Origin: JAKFWF01 sp041745515
GTDB lineage: Bacteria; Pseudomonadota; Alphaproteobacteria; Rhizobiales; Hyphomicrobiaceae
Length of the DNA: 7,152 nt
Reading direction: 5' to 3'
NCBI GenBank assembly: GCA_041745515.1
Contig: JBGTIU010000042.1
Coordinates: 1-7,152, forward strand
Part shown: positions 1 to 5,799 of the stretch, one piece after another
Position numbering within the stretch: position 1 is the stretch's first letter
Layout of the letters: every line of letters starts with the position of its first letter
Made by a program: the position numbers and the translations under genes
Notes under the pieces: model-generated
What the model saw: only the letters and a program-made list of their open reading frames with translations
Told to the model about the DNA's origin: nothing
Databases searched by the model: none

Positions 1-1
1 C

Positions 2-208
2 GGCTTCCTCATCGTCACCCCGGGCATCAGGCCGGCGGGCGCAGAACAAGGCGATCAGGCGCGCGTCGTGACGCCATTGATTGCGATCCGCGCAGGTGCG
101 ACACATCTTGTCGTCGGTCGGCCGATCACCGCTGCCGCCAACCCGCAATCAGCCGCCGACGCAATCATTTCGGAGATCGCGGCAGCAACAGCCGGTCGAG
201 GACCTTGA
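2..208 (+). CDS. pyrF: Orotidine 5'-phosphate decarboxylase, C-terminal part
   Basis: This is the last 68 residues of OMP decarboxylase, the enzyme that converts OMP to UMP in the final step of pyrimidine synthesis in the cytosol. The 5' end lies outside the window. The visible part has the family's C-terminal signatures: VTPGIRPAG near the start, GDQARVVTP just after it, and AGATHLVVGRPI, whose Gly-Arg-Pro contributes to the phosphate-binding loop. The reading frame ends in TGA at 206-208, at the expected distance after the GRPI motif, so the C-terminus looks normal. The next gene on the same strand is trmD, 56 bases further on. The identification rests on family motifs recalled from memory, but they are highly characteristic. 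Confidence 0.93.
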   Translation, partial: GFLIVTPGIRPAGAEQGDQARVVTPLIAIRAGATHLVVGRPITAAANPQSAADAIISEIAAATAGRGP

Positions 209-264
209 GACAATGCCTAAAGGCTGTTTTATCGAAGGGGCAGTCTGAGACAGGCCAAAGCTCG

Positions 265-993
265 ATGGCGCACATCCCCACGACCGACGGACGCCGGCCC
301 TGGCACGCGACCGTACTGACGCTGTTCCCGGAAGTGTTTCCGGGTGCGCTCGCCGTGTCGCTGGCGGGTCAAGCGTTGAGTGCAGGCATCTGGTCCCTCA
401 ACACCATCCAGATCCGCGACTTCGGCACCGGCCGGCACGCCAGAGTCGATGACAGTCCGGCAGGTGGCGGACCCGGTATGGTGATGCGGGCCGACGTGCT
501 GGCCACGGCGGTCGATCATGCTCGCGCCCGATCTCCCGGCCTGTCCGCGATCTATCTGTCACCGCGCGGCGAACGTTTGACACAGGCAATCGCTCGAGAT
601 TTGGCGGCAGGCCCCGGCTTATTACTGCTGGCCGGGCGTTTCGAAGGCATCGATCAGCGCGTGATCGACGGCCGCGGATTGCGTGAAATCTCGATCGGCG
701 ACTACGTGCTGTCGGGCGGTGAACTGGCTGCGATGGTGCTGATCGACGCGTGTGTGCGCCTGCTGCCGGGGGTGCTGGGCGCAGAAGCATCGCTTGATGA
801 TGAAAGCTTCGAGAACGGATTGCTCGAATATCCGCAGTACACACGTCCACGCGACTGGGAGGGGCGTGCTATCCCCGACGTGCTGCTGTCCGGCGACCAC
901 AAGAAGATTGCCGAATGGCGCCGAGCAGAGGCCGAACGCATTACCATTCAGCGCCGGCCCGATCTGGCCAAATCCGGACTGGGCCGGCGCTGA
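265..993 (+). CDS. trmD: tRNA (guanine-N1-)-methyltransferase TrmD
   Basis: TrmD transfers a methyl group from S-adenosylmethionine to G37 of tRNAs that read codons next to CCN/CGG and similar boxes, which prevents +1 frameshifting. I place the start at ATG 265, giving 242 residues, close to the family's usual 230-255. The frame is open back to a TTG at 205, but that TTG overlaps the pyrF stop and the extra 20 residues do not resemble TrmD. There is no strong Shine-Dalgarno directly before 265. Visible motifs are LTLFPEVF (18-25), the GGGPGMVMR loop (67-75), the SAM-knot segments LSPRGERLTQ (98-107), AGRFEGIDQRVID (123-135) and SIGDYVLSGGEL (143-154), and YTRPRDWEG (192-200). The catalytic acidic position in the DDESF segment (178-182) appears to be Glu180 or Asp179 in a by-eye alignment. 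rplS follows on the same strand after 166 bases. Confidence 0.96.
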   Translation: MAHIPTTDGRRPWHATVLTLFPEVFPGALAVSLAGQALSAGIWSLNTIQIRDFGTGRHARVDDSPAGGGPGMVMRADVLATAVDHARARSPGLSAIYLSPRGERLTQAIARDLAAGPGLLLLAGRFEGIDQRVIDGRGLREISIGDYVLSGGELAAMVLIDACVRLLPGVLGAEASLDDESFENGLLEYPQYTRPRDWEGRAIPDVLLSGDHKKIAEWRRAEAERITIQRRPDLAKSGLGRR

Positions 994-1159
994 CATAAAC
1001 AGGCATCGACAAATTCGGGCGCCTGCGCTATTCACGCGCCAACTGATCCCCAGCTACTGGGTTGCCCAACACGGGCTGCATGAGCCGCGCGCGCTGAATG
1101 ATTGGCGCATTGGCTCCTCTGCCGTTCATAAAAGCGGAAAACGCTAAGGAAAAACAACA

Positions 1160-1819
1160 ATGAACATCATCCAGGAACTTGAGGCCGAGCAGATGGCCGC
1201 GATCACGGCCAAGCGCGTCGTCCCTGAATTCGGGCCTGGCGATACGCTGAAGGTCATGGTCAAGGTGATCGAGGGCGATACCGTTCGCACCCAGGCCTAT
1301 GAGGGCGTATGCATTGCCCGCTCCGGGGGCGGGCTGAACGAGAGCTTTACCGTTCGCAAGATTTCCTACGGCGAAGGCGTCGAACGCGTGTTTCCGGTTT
1401 ACTCACCTTATATTGCCGAGATCGATGTCGTCCGTCGCGGCAAGGTTCGTCGGGCCAAGCTGTACTACCTGCGCGGCCGCCGCGGCAAGTCGGCGCGTAT
1501 CGTCGAGCGCTCGGATGCGCGTGCAAAGCGCCTCAATGCAGGCTTCAAGGGCTTCAAGAAGCCGAAGGGCCAGGCCGACGATTTGAAGCTCATCCGCGGC
1601 ATTTCAGCGGAACTGGAGGCGCAACTCATCAAGCTCAATGTCATGCGCTTCGATCAGATTGCCGCGTTTTCGGACGACGATATCGCCAATATCGACGAAA
1701 CGCTGAAACTTGGCGGCAAGATCGAGAAAGAGGACTGGACCGGCCAGGCCCAAGCGCTGCTCGCGGAAACGTTGGCCTCCGAAGTTCCAGCCGAAGACGC
1801 CGAACCCGCCAAGTCTTGA
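1160..1819 (+). CDS. rplS: Ribosomal protein L19 (bL19) with a C-terminal helix-hairpin-helix-like extension
   Basis: Residues 1 to about 115 are a standard bL19, a large-subunit protein at the 30S-50S interface. They carry the N-terminal MNIIQELEAEQM, PEFGPGDTLKV (22-32), EGVCIARSGGGLNESFTVRK (48-67) and VRRGKVRRAKLYYLRGRRGK (91-110). The family usually ends at 115-130 residues, but this protein has 219. After a basic linker, residues 140-199 (starting DDLKLIRGIS, with MRFDQIAAF and a conserved-looking EDWTGQAQALL) resemble the H3TH or 'predicted 5' DNA nuclease'-type module that I know as a C-terminal tail of ribosomal protein L21 in Rhizobiales. An acidic tail of about 20 residues follows. 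ATG 1160 has a good AAGGA ribosome site at 1146-1150. The 166-base gap after trmD could hold a separate promoter or a leader, but I see no clear structure there. Confidence 0.95.
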   Translation: MNIIQELEAEQMAAITAKRVVPEFGPGDTLKVMVKVIEGDTVRTQAYEGVCIARSGGGLNESFTVRKISYGEGVERVFPVYSPYIAEIDVVRRGKVRRAKLYYLRGRRGKSARIVERSDARAKRLNAGFKGFKKPKGQADDLKLIRGISAELEAQLIKLNVMRFDQIAAFSDDDIANIDETLKLGGKIEKEDWTGQAQALLAETLASEVPAEDAEPAKS

Positions 1820-1825
1820 TCCGAA

Positions 1826-1845
1826 GCTGCGCCAACCAACGCAGC
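1826..1845. terminator. Possible short stem-loop between convergent genes
   Basis: GCTGCG at 1826-1831 pairs perfectly with CGCAGC at 1840-1845 around an 8-base loop. It lies seven bases after the rplS stop and before the end of the opposing gene at 1860. There is no T-tract on either side, so this is at best a weak or Rho-assisted terminator and could be chance. Confidence 0.25.
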
Positions 1846-1859
1846 GAACCAATCAACGC

Positions 1860-2270
1860 TCACTGCACTTTCGGTGCCTCGGCCGGCAGGCCAAATGGTG
1901 GCTTCGGCACGCCGTCGCTGGACAATGGCGGAGCCAACGGCGGCGCCGGTGTATAGCGTGTTGCGATCGCGCGGCCATCAAGACCTTTGAGCGTCTCGGA
2001 CTCAATACATTCCGACAACAGCCGCCAGCTATTATCGACCGGCGCCTTGAGCGCGGCAAGGCAAGCCGTCCTTACCGGAGCCGGCAGCACCGTCCAGCCA
2101 CCACTAACGCTATTGCGCGCCTGCCCCTCGGAACGGGCGCACTGCGCCGGCACGCTGTCCTTGGCGCAAACTCCGGCAATCGCCCAGTTCGGTAGCTCCT
2201 GTGCGACGGCGTTGCCGGCAGCCCAGATGGCAGCGCCGGCAGCAAACGTAACTGCGATGATCACGCGCAT
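1860..2270 (-). CDS. Small secreted protein of unknown function with four cysteines
   Basis: A 136-residue protein of unknown function. Residues 1-23 look like a Sec signal peptide: MRVII, a hydrophobic stretch, then AVA before QEL, giving likely cleavage after Ala23 and export to the periplasm. The mature part has four cysteines (35, 44, 70, 88), enough for two disulfides. The pattern is C35..DS...C44, a Trp59 and Pro63 segment, R67..C70, and SWRLLSECIESE (81-92). This spacing resembles a family of small secreted hypothetical proteins I recall from Bradyrhizobium and relatives, without a known function. The last 30 residues are Pro/Ala-rich and probably disordered. The start at 2270 is supported by GAGG (plus-strand CCTC 2278-2281) seven bases upstream. 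The gene converges on rplS with only 40 bases between them and diverges from map. Confidence 0.8.
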   Translation of the reverse strand: MRVIIAVTFAAGAAIWAAGNAVAQELPNWAIAGVCAKDSVPAQCARSEGQARNSVSGGWTVLPAPVRTACLAALKAPVDNSWRLLSECIESETLKGLDGRAIATRYTPAPPLAPPLSSDGVPKPPFGLPAEAPKVQ

Positions 2271-2313
2271 GTTTCGACCTCATTTTTGCAGGGGTCCGTT
2301 GAATGCGGACGCA

Positions 2314-2341
2314 TTGCGCCCACCATTAATTGCACTAGATT
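2314..2341 (+). promoter_or_regulatory. Candidate promoter for map
   Basis: TTGCGC (2314-2319) and TAGATT (2336-2341) are 16 bases apart in an AT-richer part of the divergent gap between the secreted-protein gene and map. They lie about 45 bases before the map ATG. The match to a sigma-70 consensus is partial, so this is a suggestion only. The gap also contains GTCCG...CGGAC, a 5-bp inverted repeat around 2295-2311. Confidence 0.3.
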
Positions 2342-2386
2342 TAGCCGCATGGCGAGTGCGCCCGCATCGTGCAACCGGAACCCGTG

Positions 2387-3223
2387 ATGTCAAACCTGGA
2401 ATACGCCAAGCCTCCCGCCTCGGAATCGGATCCAAACGGCACAATCAAATTATACGACAAAGCTGCGTTCAAGGCGATGCACAAGGCCGGCCAGCTGGCA
2501 GCCGCGGCGCTCGACATGCTGACGCCGCAAGTCAAACCGGGCGTCACCACCGAGTATCTGGACAAGCTTGTGTTCGACTTTGCGATCGCACATGACGCGA
2601 TCCCGGCCACGCTCAACTATCGCGGCTATACCAAGTCGACCTGCACGTCGGTCAACCACGTTGTGTGTCACGGGATCCCGGGTCCGAAACCTTTGCGGGA
2701 GGGCGACATCGTCAACATCGACGTGACCCTGATCGTCAATGGATGGCACGGCGATACCAGCCGAATGTACCCCGTCGGCGCCGTCAAGACGCGCGCCGAC
2801 CGCCTGATGCGGGTGACGCACGAGGCGCTGATGCGTGGTGTTGCGGCCGTCAAACCCGGCAATACGACGGGCGACATTGGCCACGCCATCCAAAGCTACG
2901 CCGAGTCTGAGCGCTGCGGTGTCGTGCGCGATTTCTGCGGCCACGGGCTCGGCCAGGTGTTCCATGACCGCCCGAACATTCTGCATTATGGCGAGTCCGG
3001 CGAAGGGTTGGAGCTGAAACCGGGCATGCTGTTCACCATCGAGCCGATGATAAACCTCGGCAAACCGCACGTGAAGCTGCTGCCGGATGGCTGGACGGCT
3101 GTAACGCGCGACCGTGAGCTTTCGGCACAGTTCGAGCACACGGTCGGTGTCACGGCGACAGGATGCGAGGTTTTCACTTATTCTCCAGCCGGATTGCACC
3201 GGCCGCCCTATGCGCTCGGCTGA
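2387..3223 (+). CDS. map: Type I methionine aminopeptidase
   Basis: MetAP removes the initiator Met from nascent cytosolic proteins when the second residue is small. I choose ATG 2387 (278 residues), which has CCGGAA ending six bases upstream. An upstream in-frame GTG at 2369 would add six residues. All type I catalytic positions can be seen: His95 (VVCHGIP), metal ligands Asp112 (VNIDVT), Asp123 (GDTSRMY), His186 (CGHGLG), Glu219 (FTIEPMI) and Glu250 (QFEHTV), plus substrate-contact His193 (FHDRPN). The length is somewhat above the roughly 250-270 typical of the family because of an N-terminal leader of about 20 residues and a short C-terminal tail. radC follows 29 bases after the stop on the same strand, so the two are probably co-transcribed. 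The gene is intact. Confidence 0.96.
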   Translation: MSNLEYAKPPASESDPNGTIKLYDKAAFKAMHKAGQLAAAALDMLTPQVKPGVTTEYLDKLVFDFAIAHDAIPATLNYRGYTKSTCTSVNHVVCHGIPGPKPLREGDIVNIDVTLIVNGWHGDTSRMYPVGAVKTRADRLMRVTHEALMRGVAAVKPGNTTGDIGHAIQSYAESERCGVVRDFCGHGLGQVFHDRPNILHYGESGEGLELKPGMLFTIEPMINLGKPHVKLLPDGWTAVTRDRELSAQFEHTVGVTATGCEVFTYSPAGLHRPPYALG

Positions 3224-3252
3224 GCGCGCCGCAACCCGAGCACCAAAGCGTC

Positions 3253-3846
3253 ATGTCGAAGGATGAGCCGCAACAGCAGCGCGGGCTTTGGGAAGCGCAG
3301 GCTCCTGTCGAAAGCCATATCGGCCACCGTGAAAGGCTGCGCGAGCGTTTTGCCCGCGGCGGCGCCGATGCAGTACCCGATTATGAACTGCTCGAACTCG
3401 TGCTGTTCAACGCCATCCCGCGCCGCGACGTCAAACCGCTCGCCAAGCTATTGATCGCGCGCTTCGGCAGCTTCGCCGAGGTGGTGTCGGCGCCCGAGCC
3501 GCGCTTACGCGAAATCGCCGGCGTCAGCGATCGCGTCATCGCCGAATTGAAGTTGATCCGGTCGGCGGCGCTGCGCCTGATGCAGGGCCAGATCATGGAG
3601 CGGCAGGTATTGTCGTCCTGGGATCAGGTCGTGGCTTATTGTCGTGCCGCGATGGCTTTCAGCGAACGCGAGCAGTTCCGCATCCTTTTCCTCGACAAGA
3701 AGAATCGGTTGATCGCCGACGAAGTGCAGCAGGAAGGCACCATCGATCACACTCCGGTTTATACGCGCGAAGTCGTCAAGCGAGCACTCGAGCTGTCGGC
3801 GTCGGCCATCATCCTCGTGCACAACCATCCCACTCCGGGGTGGTAA
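3253..3846 (+). pseudogene. radC: RadC (JAMM/MPN+ family protein), truncated at its 3' end inside the metal-binding motif
   Basis: RadC-family proteins (formerly linked to DNA repair, true role unsettled) combine an N-terminal helix-hairpin-helix-like UPF0758 region with a C-terminal JAMM metalloprotease-like domain. From ATG 3253 the product has 197 residues. It contains HRERLRERFARGGADAVPDY (25-44), the HhH-like LREIAGVSDRVIAELK (85-100), and the JAMM domain from about 119, with FRILFLDKKNRLIADE (142-157), TPVYTREVVKRALELSA (167-183) and ILVHNHP (187-193). In intact members His-x-His-Pro continues as SGDPTPS and on to a Ser and an Asp ligand, plus about 35-45 further residues. Here the frame becomes TPGW and stops at 3844-3846. 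The motif is therefore missing its Ser and Asp, and the protein is very likely inactive as a JAMM enzyme. The sequence beyond does not encode the rest of RadC in this window. An integrase gene 212 bases downstream points to element insertion. Confidence 0.88.
3830..3843. other. Quasi-palindrome at the radC break, candidate attachment-site core
   Basis: CCACTCC at 3830-3836 is followed directly by GGGGTGG, a complementary 7-bp arm apart from one G-T wobble. It sits exactly where RadC homology ends (after His-Pro, codons to 3831). Tyrosine recombinases usually act on short imperfect inverted core sites, so this is a reasonable place for the element's attL or attR. The partner copy, which would carry the rest of radC, is not in the window. 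Confidence 0.4.
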
Positions 3847-3880
3847 ATCACGCTCGATCACGCTCCATCATGTTGAATCA
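3847..3880. repeat. Four ATCA motifs phased at 10 bp
   Basis: ATCA occurs at 3847-3850, 3857-3860, 3867-3870 and 3877-3880, exactly 10 bases apart. The two middle 10-bp units, CGCTCGATCA and CGCTCCATCA, differ in one base. The array starts immediately after the radC stop codon. Phasing close to one helical turn suggests protein binding sites on one face of the DNA or a bend, as expected next to an integrase attachment site. No binding protein is known to me for this motif. Confidence 0.5.
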
Positions 3881-3923
3881 TCAGTATTTTTGACTTGAGG
3901 CTGGACTCGATGGTGTTGCATTG

Positions 3924-3999
3924 TGGGGTCGGTTTCAGCGGGGATCAAAGGCCGTTCCGCCCCCAATCCCCGACCCCTGCAACCCATCTGCCGACCCCA
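3924..3999. repeat. Repeated GGGGTCGG/CCGACCCC motifs upstream of the integrase
   Basis: TGGGGTCGG (3924-3932) and CCGACCCCA (3991-3999) form a perfect 9-bp inverted repeat. A third copy, CCGACCCC, lies at 3970-3977, in direct orientation to the last and 21 bases (two helical turns) from it. Adjacent sequence is partly similar as well: CAGCGG follows the first copy after a few bases and AGCGG follows the last. These fit integrase arm-type sites or operator sites for an excisionase or regulator that controls the integrase gene starting at 4059. Confidence 0.5.
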
Positions 4000-4058
4000 G
4001 CGGAAATCAGTCTCCTAACCCGGCGGCTGAGCCCACTGGGAGGCCTACGAGGACTGTC

Positions 4059-5300
4059 ATGCCCAGCCTGACCAATGGCGAAATTCAGAAGGCTTTGAAG
4101 CGCGTCGAACAGATCGGCAAGCAAGAGACACTGTTGGACGGAGAAGGACGCGGCACGGGACGCCTCACACTCGTCCTAAAGCCCATGCCTACGCGGGTAA
4201 CCGCAGACTGGATGGCGCAGCAGTGGCGTGACAACAAGCGGATCAAGAAGAAGCTTGGTTCCTACCCGGCGATGTCGCTCGCGGCGGCTCGCGAAATTTT
4301 TCAGCGCGACCTCGCCGCCATGATTCAGAAAGGAAGAAGCATCAAGATTATGGGCGACACTCGGCCGGGGACCGTCGCCGATCTGTTTGAAGCCTATGTG
4401 AAATGGCTCAAGGATGCCGGGAAGCCCTCGTGGAGAGAGACGGAAAAAGGACTCAATAAAATCGCGGACACGCTAGGCCGAAATAGACCAGCCCGCGAGA
4501 TCGAACCGGAGGAGGTGGTCGAGGTCATCCGCCCCATCTACGAGCGCGGGAAGAGGGCCATGGCCGATCACGTTCGCAGCTATGTTCACGCGGCATTCAG
4601 TTGGGGCTTGAAGTCAGAGCACGACTACAGGAGAACTTCGCAGCGGCGATTCCGTCTCGTGTACAATCCGGCAGCAGGAATCCCGACTGAACCGAAGAAG
4701 ACTGGAACGCGCTGGCTTGATGAAGAGGAGTTCGTGTGCCTTTACCGTTGGCTGGAGTGTCCCGATGCACCCGTGCATCCTCCGTACACCAGGGCAGTGC
4801 GGATATTGATGCTGACTGGACAGCGGGTCGAGGAGATTGCACGTCTTCACGAGAACAACTGGGATGCCGCGGAACGGATCATCGATTGGTCGAAAACGAA
4901 AAACGACATGCCACACGCGATTCCAGTTCCGTCTTTAGCCGCTGATCTGATCGAGTCAATCAAGCCAAACAAGCACGGATGGTTCTTCCCGTCAGCTACC
5001 GATCCGTCGCGACCCGTCAGCCATGGCACGCTCTATAGTTTCATGTGGCGGCAGCGTGATCGCGGCGTCATTCCAGTTGTTACAAACCGCGACCTCCGCC
5101 GAACTTGGAAGACATTGGCAGGACAGGCGGGTGTCTCAAAGGAAATCCGCGATCGCATCCAGAATCACGCGCTGCAAGATGTAAGTTCGAAGAATTACGA
5201 TCGTTGGAACTATATGCCGGAAAAGCGAGCCGGTATGGCTAAGTGGGACAAATTTGTTCGAGCTATGCTTGGAAAAAGCCGGCGAAAAATTGCCGCATAA
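4059..5300 (+). CDS. Tyrosine-type integrase of the P4 family
   Basis: Site-specific recombinase that would integrate and excise the element. I choose ATG 4059 (413 residues), which has GAGGA ending five bases upstream. The frame is open back to 3921, but that part is Pro-rich, lies over the repeated GACCCC motifs and is unlikely to be translated. Domains are an arm-binding N-terminal domain (about 34-92, with KKKLGSYPAMSLAAAREIF), a core-binding helical domain (about 104-185, TVADLFEAYVKWL) and a catalytic domain (about 215-400). Catalytic residues visible are Arg256 (LTGQRVEEIARL), a beta-hairpin Lys281, Arg347 (RDLRRTW), His370 (IQNHAL) and the Tyr380 nucleophile (SSKNYDRW). The usual His of the HxxR box is Arg344 here. 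The gene reads away from the truncated radC and looks complete. Its GC content is visibly lower than that of the core genes to the left, consistent with transfer. Confidence 0.94.
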   Translation: MPSLTNGEIQKALKRVEQIGKQETLLDGEGRGTGRLTLVLKPMPTRVTADWMAQQWRDNKRIKKKLGSYPAMSLAAAREIFQRDLAAMIQKGRSIKIMGDTRPGTVADLFEAYVKWLKDAGKPSWRETEKGLNKIADTLGRNRPAREIEPEEVVEVIRPIYERGKRAMADHVRSYVHAAFSWGLKSEHDYRRTSQRRFRLVYNPAAGIPTEPKKTGTRWLDEEEFVCLYRWLECPDAPVHPPYTRAVRILMLTGQRVEEIARLHENNWDAAERIIDWSKTKNDMPHAIPVPSLAADLIESIKPNKHGWFFPSATDPSRPVSHGTLYSFMWRQRDRGVIPVVTNRDLRRTWKTLAGQAGVSKEIRDRIQNHALQDVSSKNYDRWNYMPEKRAGMAKWDKFVRAMLGKSRRKIAA

Positions 5301-5550
5301 TGAGTTCGTGCCAGTGATCTGCGCCAAGATCGTATGCAAACGCGAGACGGCTTCGCCGGACACCGCAATCTGCATCTCGGCGATGCTCGGCGACGTTTGT
5401 TAGGAGTACGCCAGCCGCTGTCGTAACACGCTGAACCGTTGCCCTCCGAAGGCTCGTGTCAAGCTGTTAATTCGTTTGAACCGGATCGGACATGCAAGGG
5501 AATCAAGCACTTGTGAGGGGGACAGTACCGACTTTGAGCCACGCCAATCT

Positions 5551-5571
5551 CGCGTAAGCACCGCGTAAGCA
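5551..5571. repeat. Tandem 10-bp direct repeat
   Basis: CGCGTAAGCA occurs at 5551-5560 and again at 5562-5571, separated by one base, a period of 11. It is followed by AGTACTGATC and lies in a stretch without genes. It could be a paired protein-binding site. Confidence 0.4.
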
Positions 5572-5615
5572 GTACTGATCGTGATAACGAGGGATCGCGG
5601 ATACGTCGGCGTAGT

Positions 5616-5636
5616 GTCGTGACAGCACCTCACGAC
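5616..5636. repeat. Perfect 7-bp inverted repeat
   Basis: GTCGTGA (5616-5622) and TCACGAC (5630-5636) flank a 7-base spacer. There is no T-tract after it, so it is more like an operator or recombinase site than an intrinsic terminator. It lies about 45 bases upstream of the tRNA promoter candidate. Confidence 0.4.
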
Positions 5637-5682
5637 GGTGACATTTGACGAGAGGTGTCTATTTGATACGAGCCAAACTCCG

Positions 5683-5712
5683 TTGACCCTTGTGGGTTGT
5701 CCGGGCTAGGCA
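5683..5712 (+). promoter_or_regulatory. Candidate promoter of the tRNA-Arg gene
   Basis: TTGACC (5683-5688) and TAGGCA (5707-5712) are 18 bases apart, and the second ends 10 bases before the tRNA 5' end. A strong TTGAC -35 element close to a single tRNA gene is typical of stable-RNA promoters. The -10 is imperfect. Confidence 0.5.
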
Positions 5713-5722
5713 CAGTCGCGAA

Positions 5723-5799
5723 GCACCCGTAGCTCAGCTGGATAGAGCGCCACCCTCCGAAGGTGGAGGTCACACGTTCGAATCGTGTCGGGTGCGCCA
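5723..5799 (+). tRNA. tRNA-Arg, anticodon CCG
   Basis: A 77-base tRNA with all arms readable. The acceptor stem is GCACCCG (5723-5729) with CGGGTGC (5789-5795), seven perfect pairs, followed by discriminator G and an encoded CCA (5797-5799). The D arm contains AGCTCAGCTGGATAGAGC. The anticodon stem CCACC/GGTGG closes loop CTCCGAA, so the anticodon is CCG and reads the arginine codon CGG. The T arm has the loop sequence TTCGAAT between CACAC/CGTGT-type pairing strands. It appears intact and functional. tRNA-Arg genes are frequent integration targets, and the DNA 3' of this one is clearly mosaic. Confidence 0.97.

Larger units (their letters stand above)
5301..5682. other. Non-coding accessory stretch between integrase and tRNA-Arg
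   Basis: No convincing complete gene is present in these 382 bases. Just after the integrase, the minus strand from 5399 to about 5304 reads as a short open segment (containing SIAEMQIAVSGEAVSRLH) with strong G/C third positions, bounded upstream by a stop at 5400-5402. It may be a remnant of a gene I cannot name. Further on are a tandem 10-bp repeat and a 7-bp stem-loop, listed separately. A 77-codon minus-strand open frame at 5400-5633 has no recognisable protein features and I do not call it. Confidence 0.5.

Noticed and set aside
205..264. Upstream extension of TrmD from TTG 205
   Set aside because: The start would overlap the pyrF stop, and the 20 extra residues do not resemble the TrmD N-terminus; ATG 265 gives the family length.
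994..1159. Ribosomal-protein leader or riboswitch before rplS
   Set aside because: Only short 5-bp GC-rich complementarities can be seen; nothing recognisable as a known leader.
3163..3252. RadC starting at 3163 inside map
   Set aside because: It would overlap the map 3' end by 60 bases with no RadC-like residues; ATG 3253 leads into the usual N-terminus, though its ribosome site is weak.
3847..3880. CRISPR-like or plasmid iteron array
   Set aside because: Units are only 10 bp, four in number and diverge outside ATCA; no spacers and no replication gene nearby.
3921..4058. N-terminal extension of the integrase from TTG 3921
   Set aside because: It is Pro-rich, matches nothing in integrases and covers the repeated GACCCC sites; ATG 4059 has a good ribosome site.
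5400..5633. 77-codon open frame on the minus strand
   Set aside because: No ribosome site, no domain or membrane features, ordinary composition for non-coding DNA.
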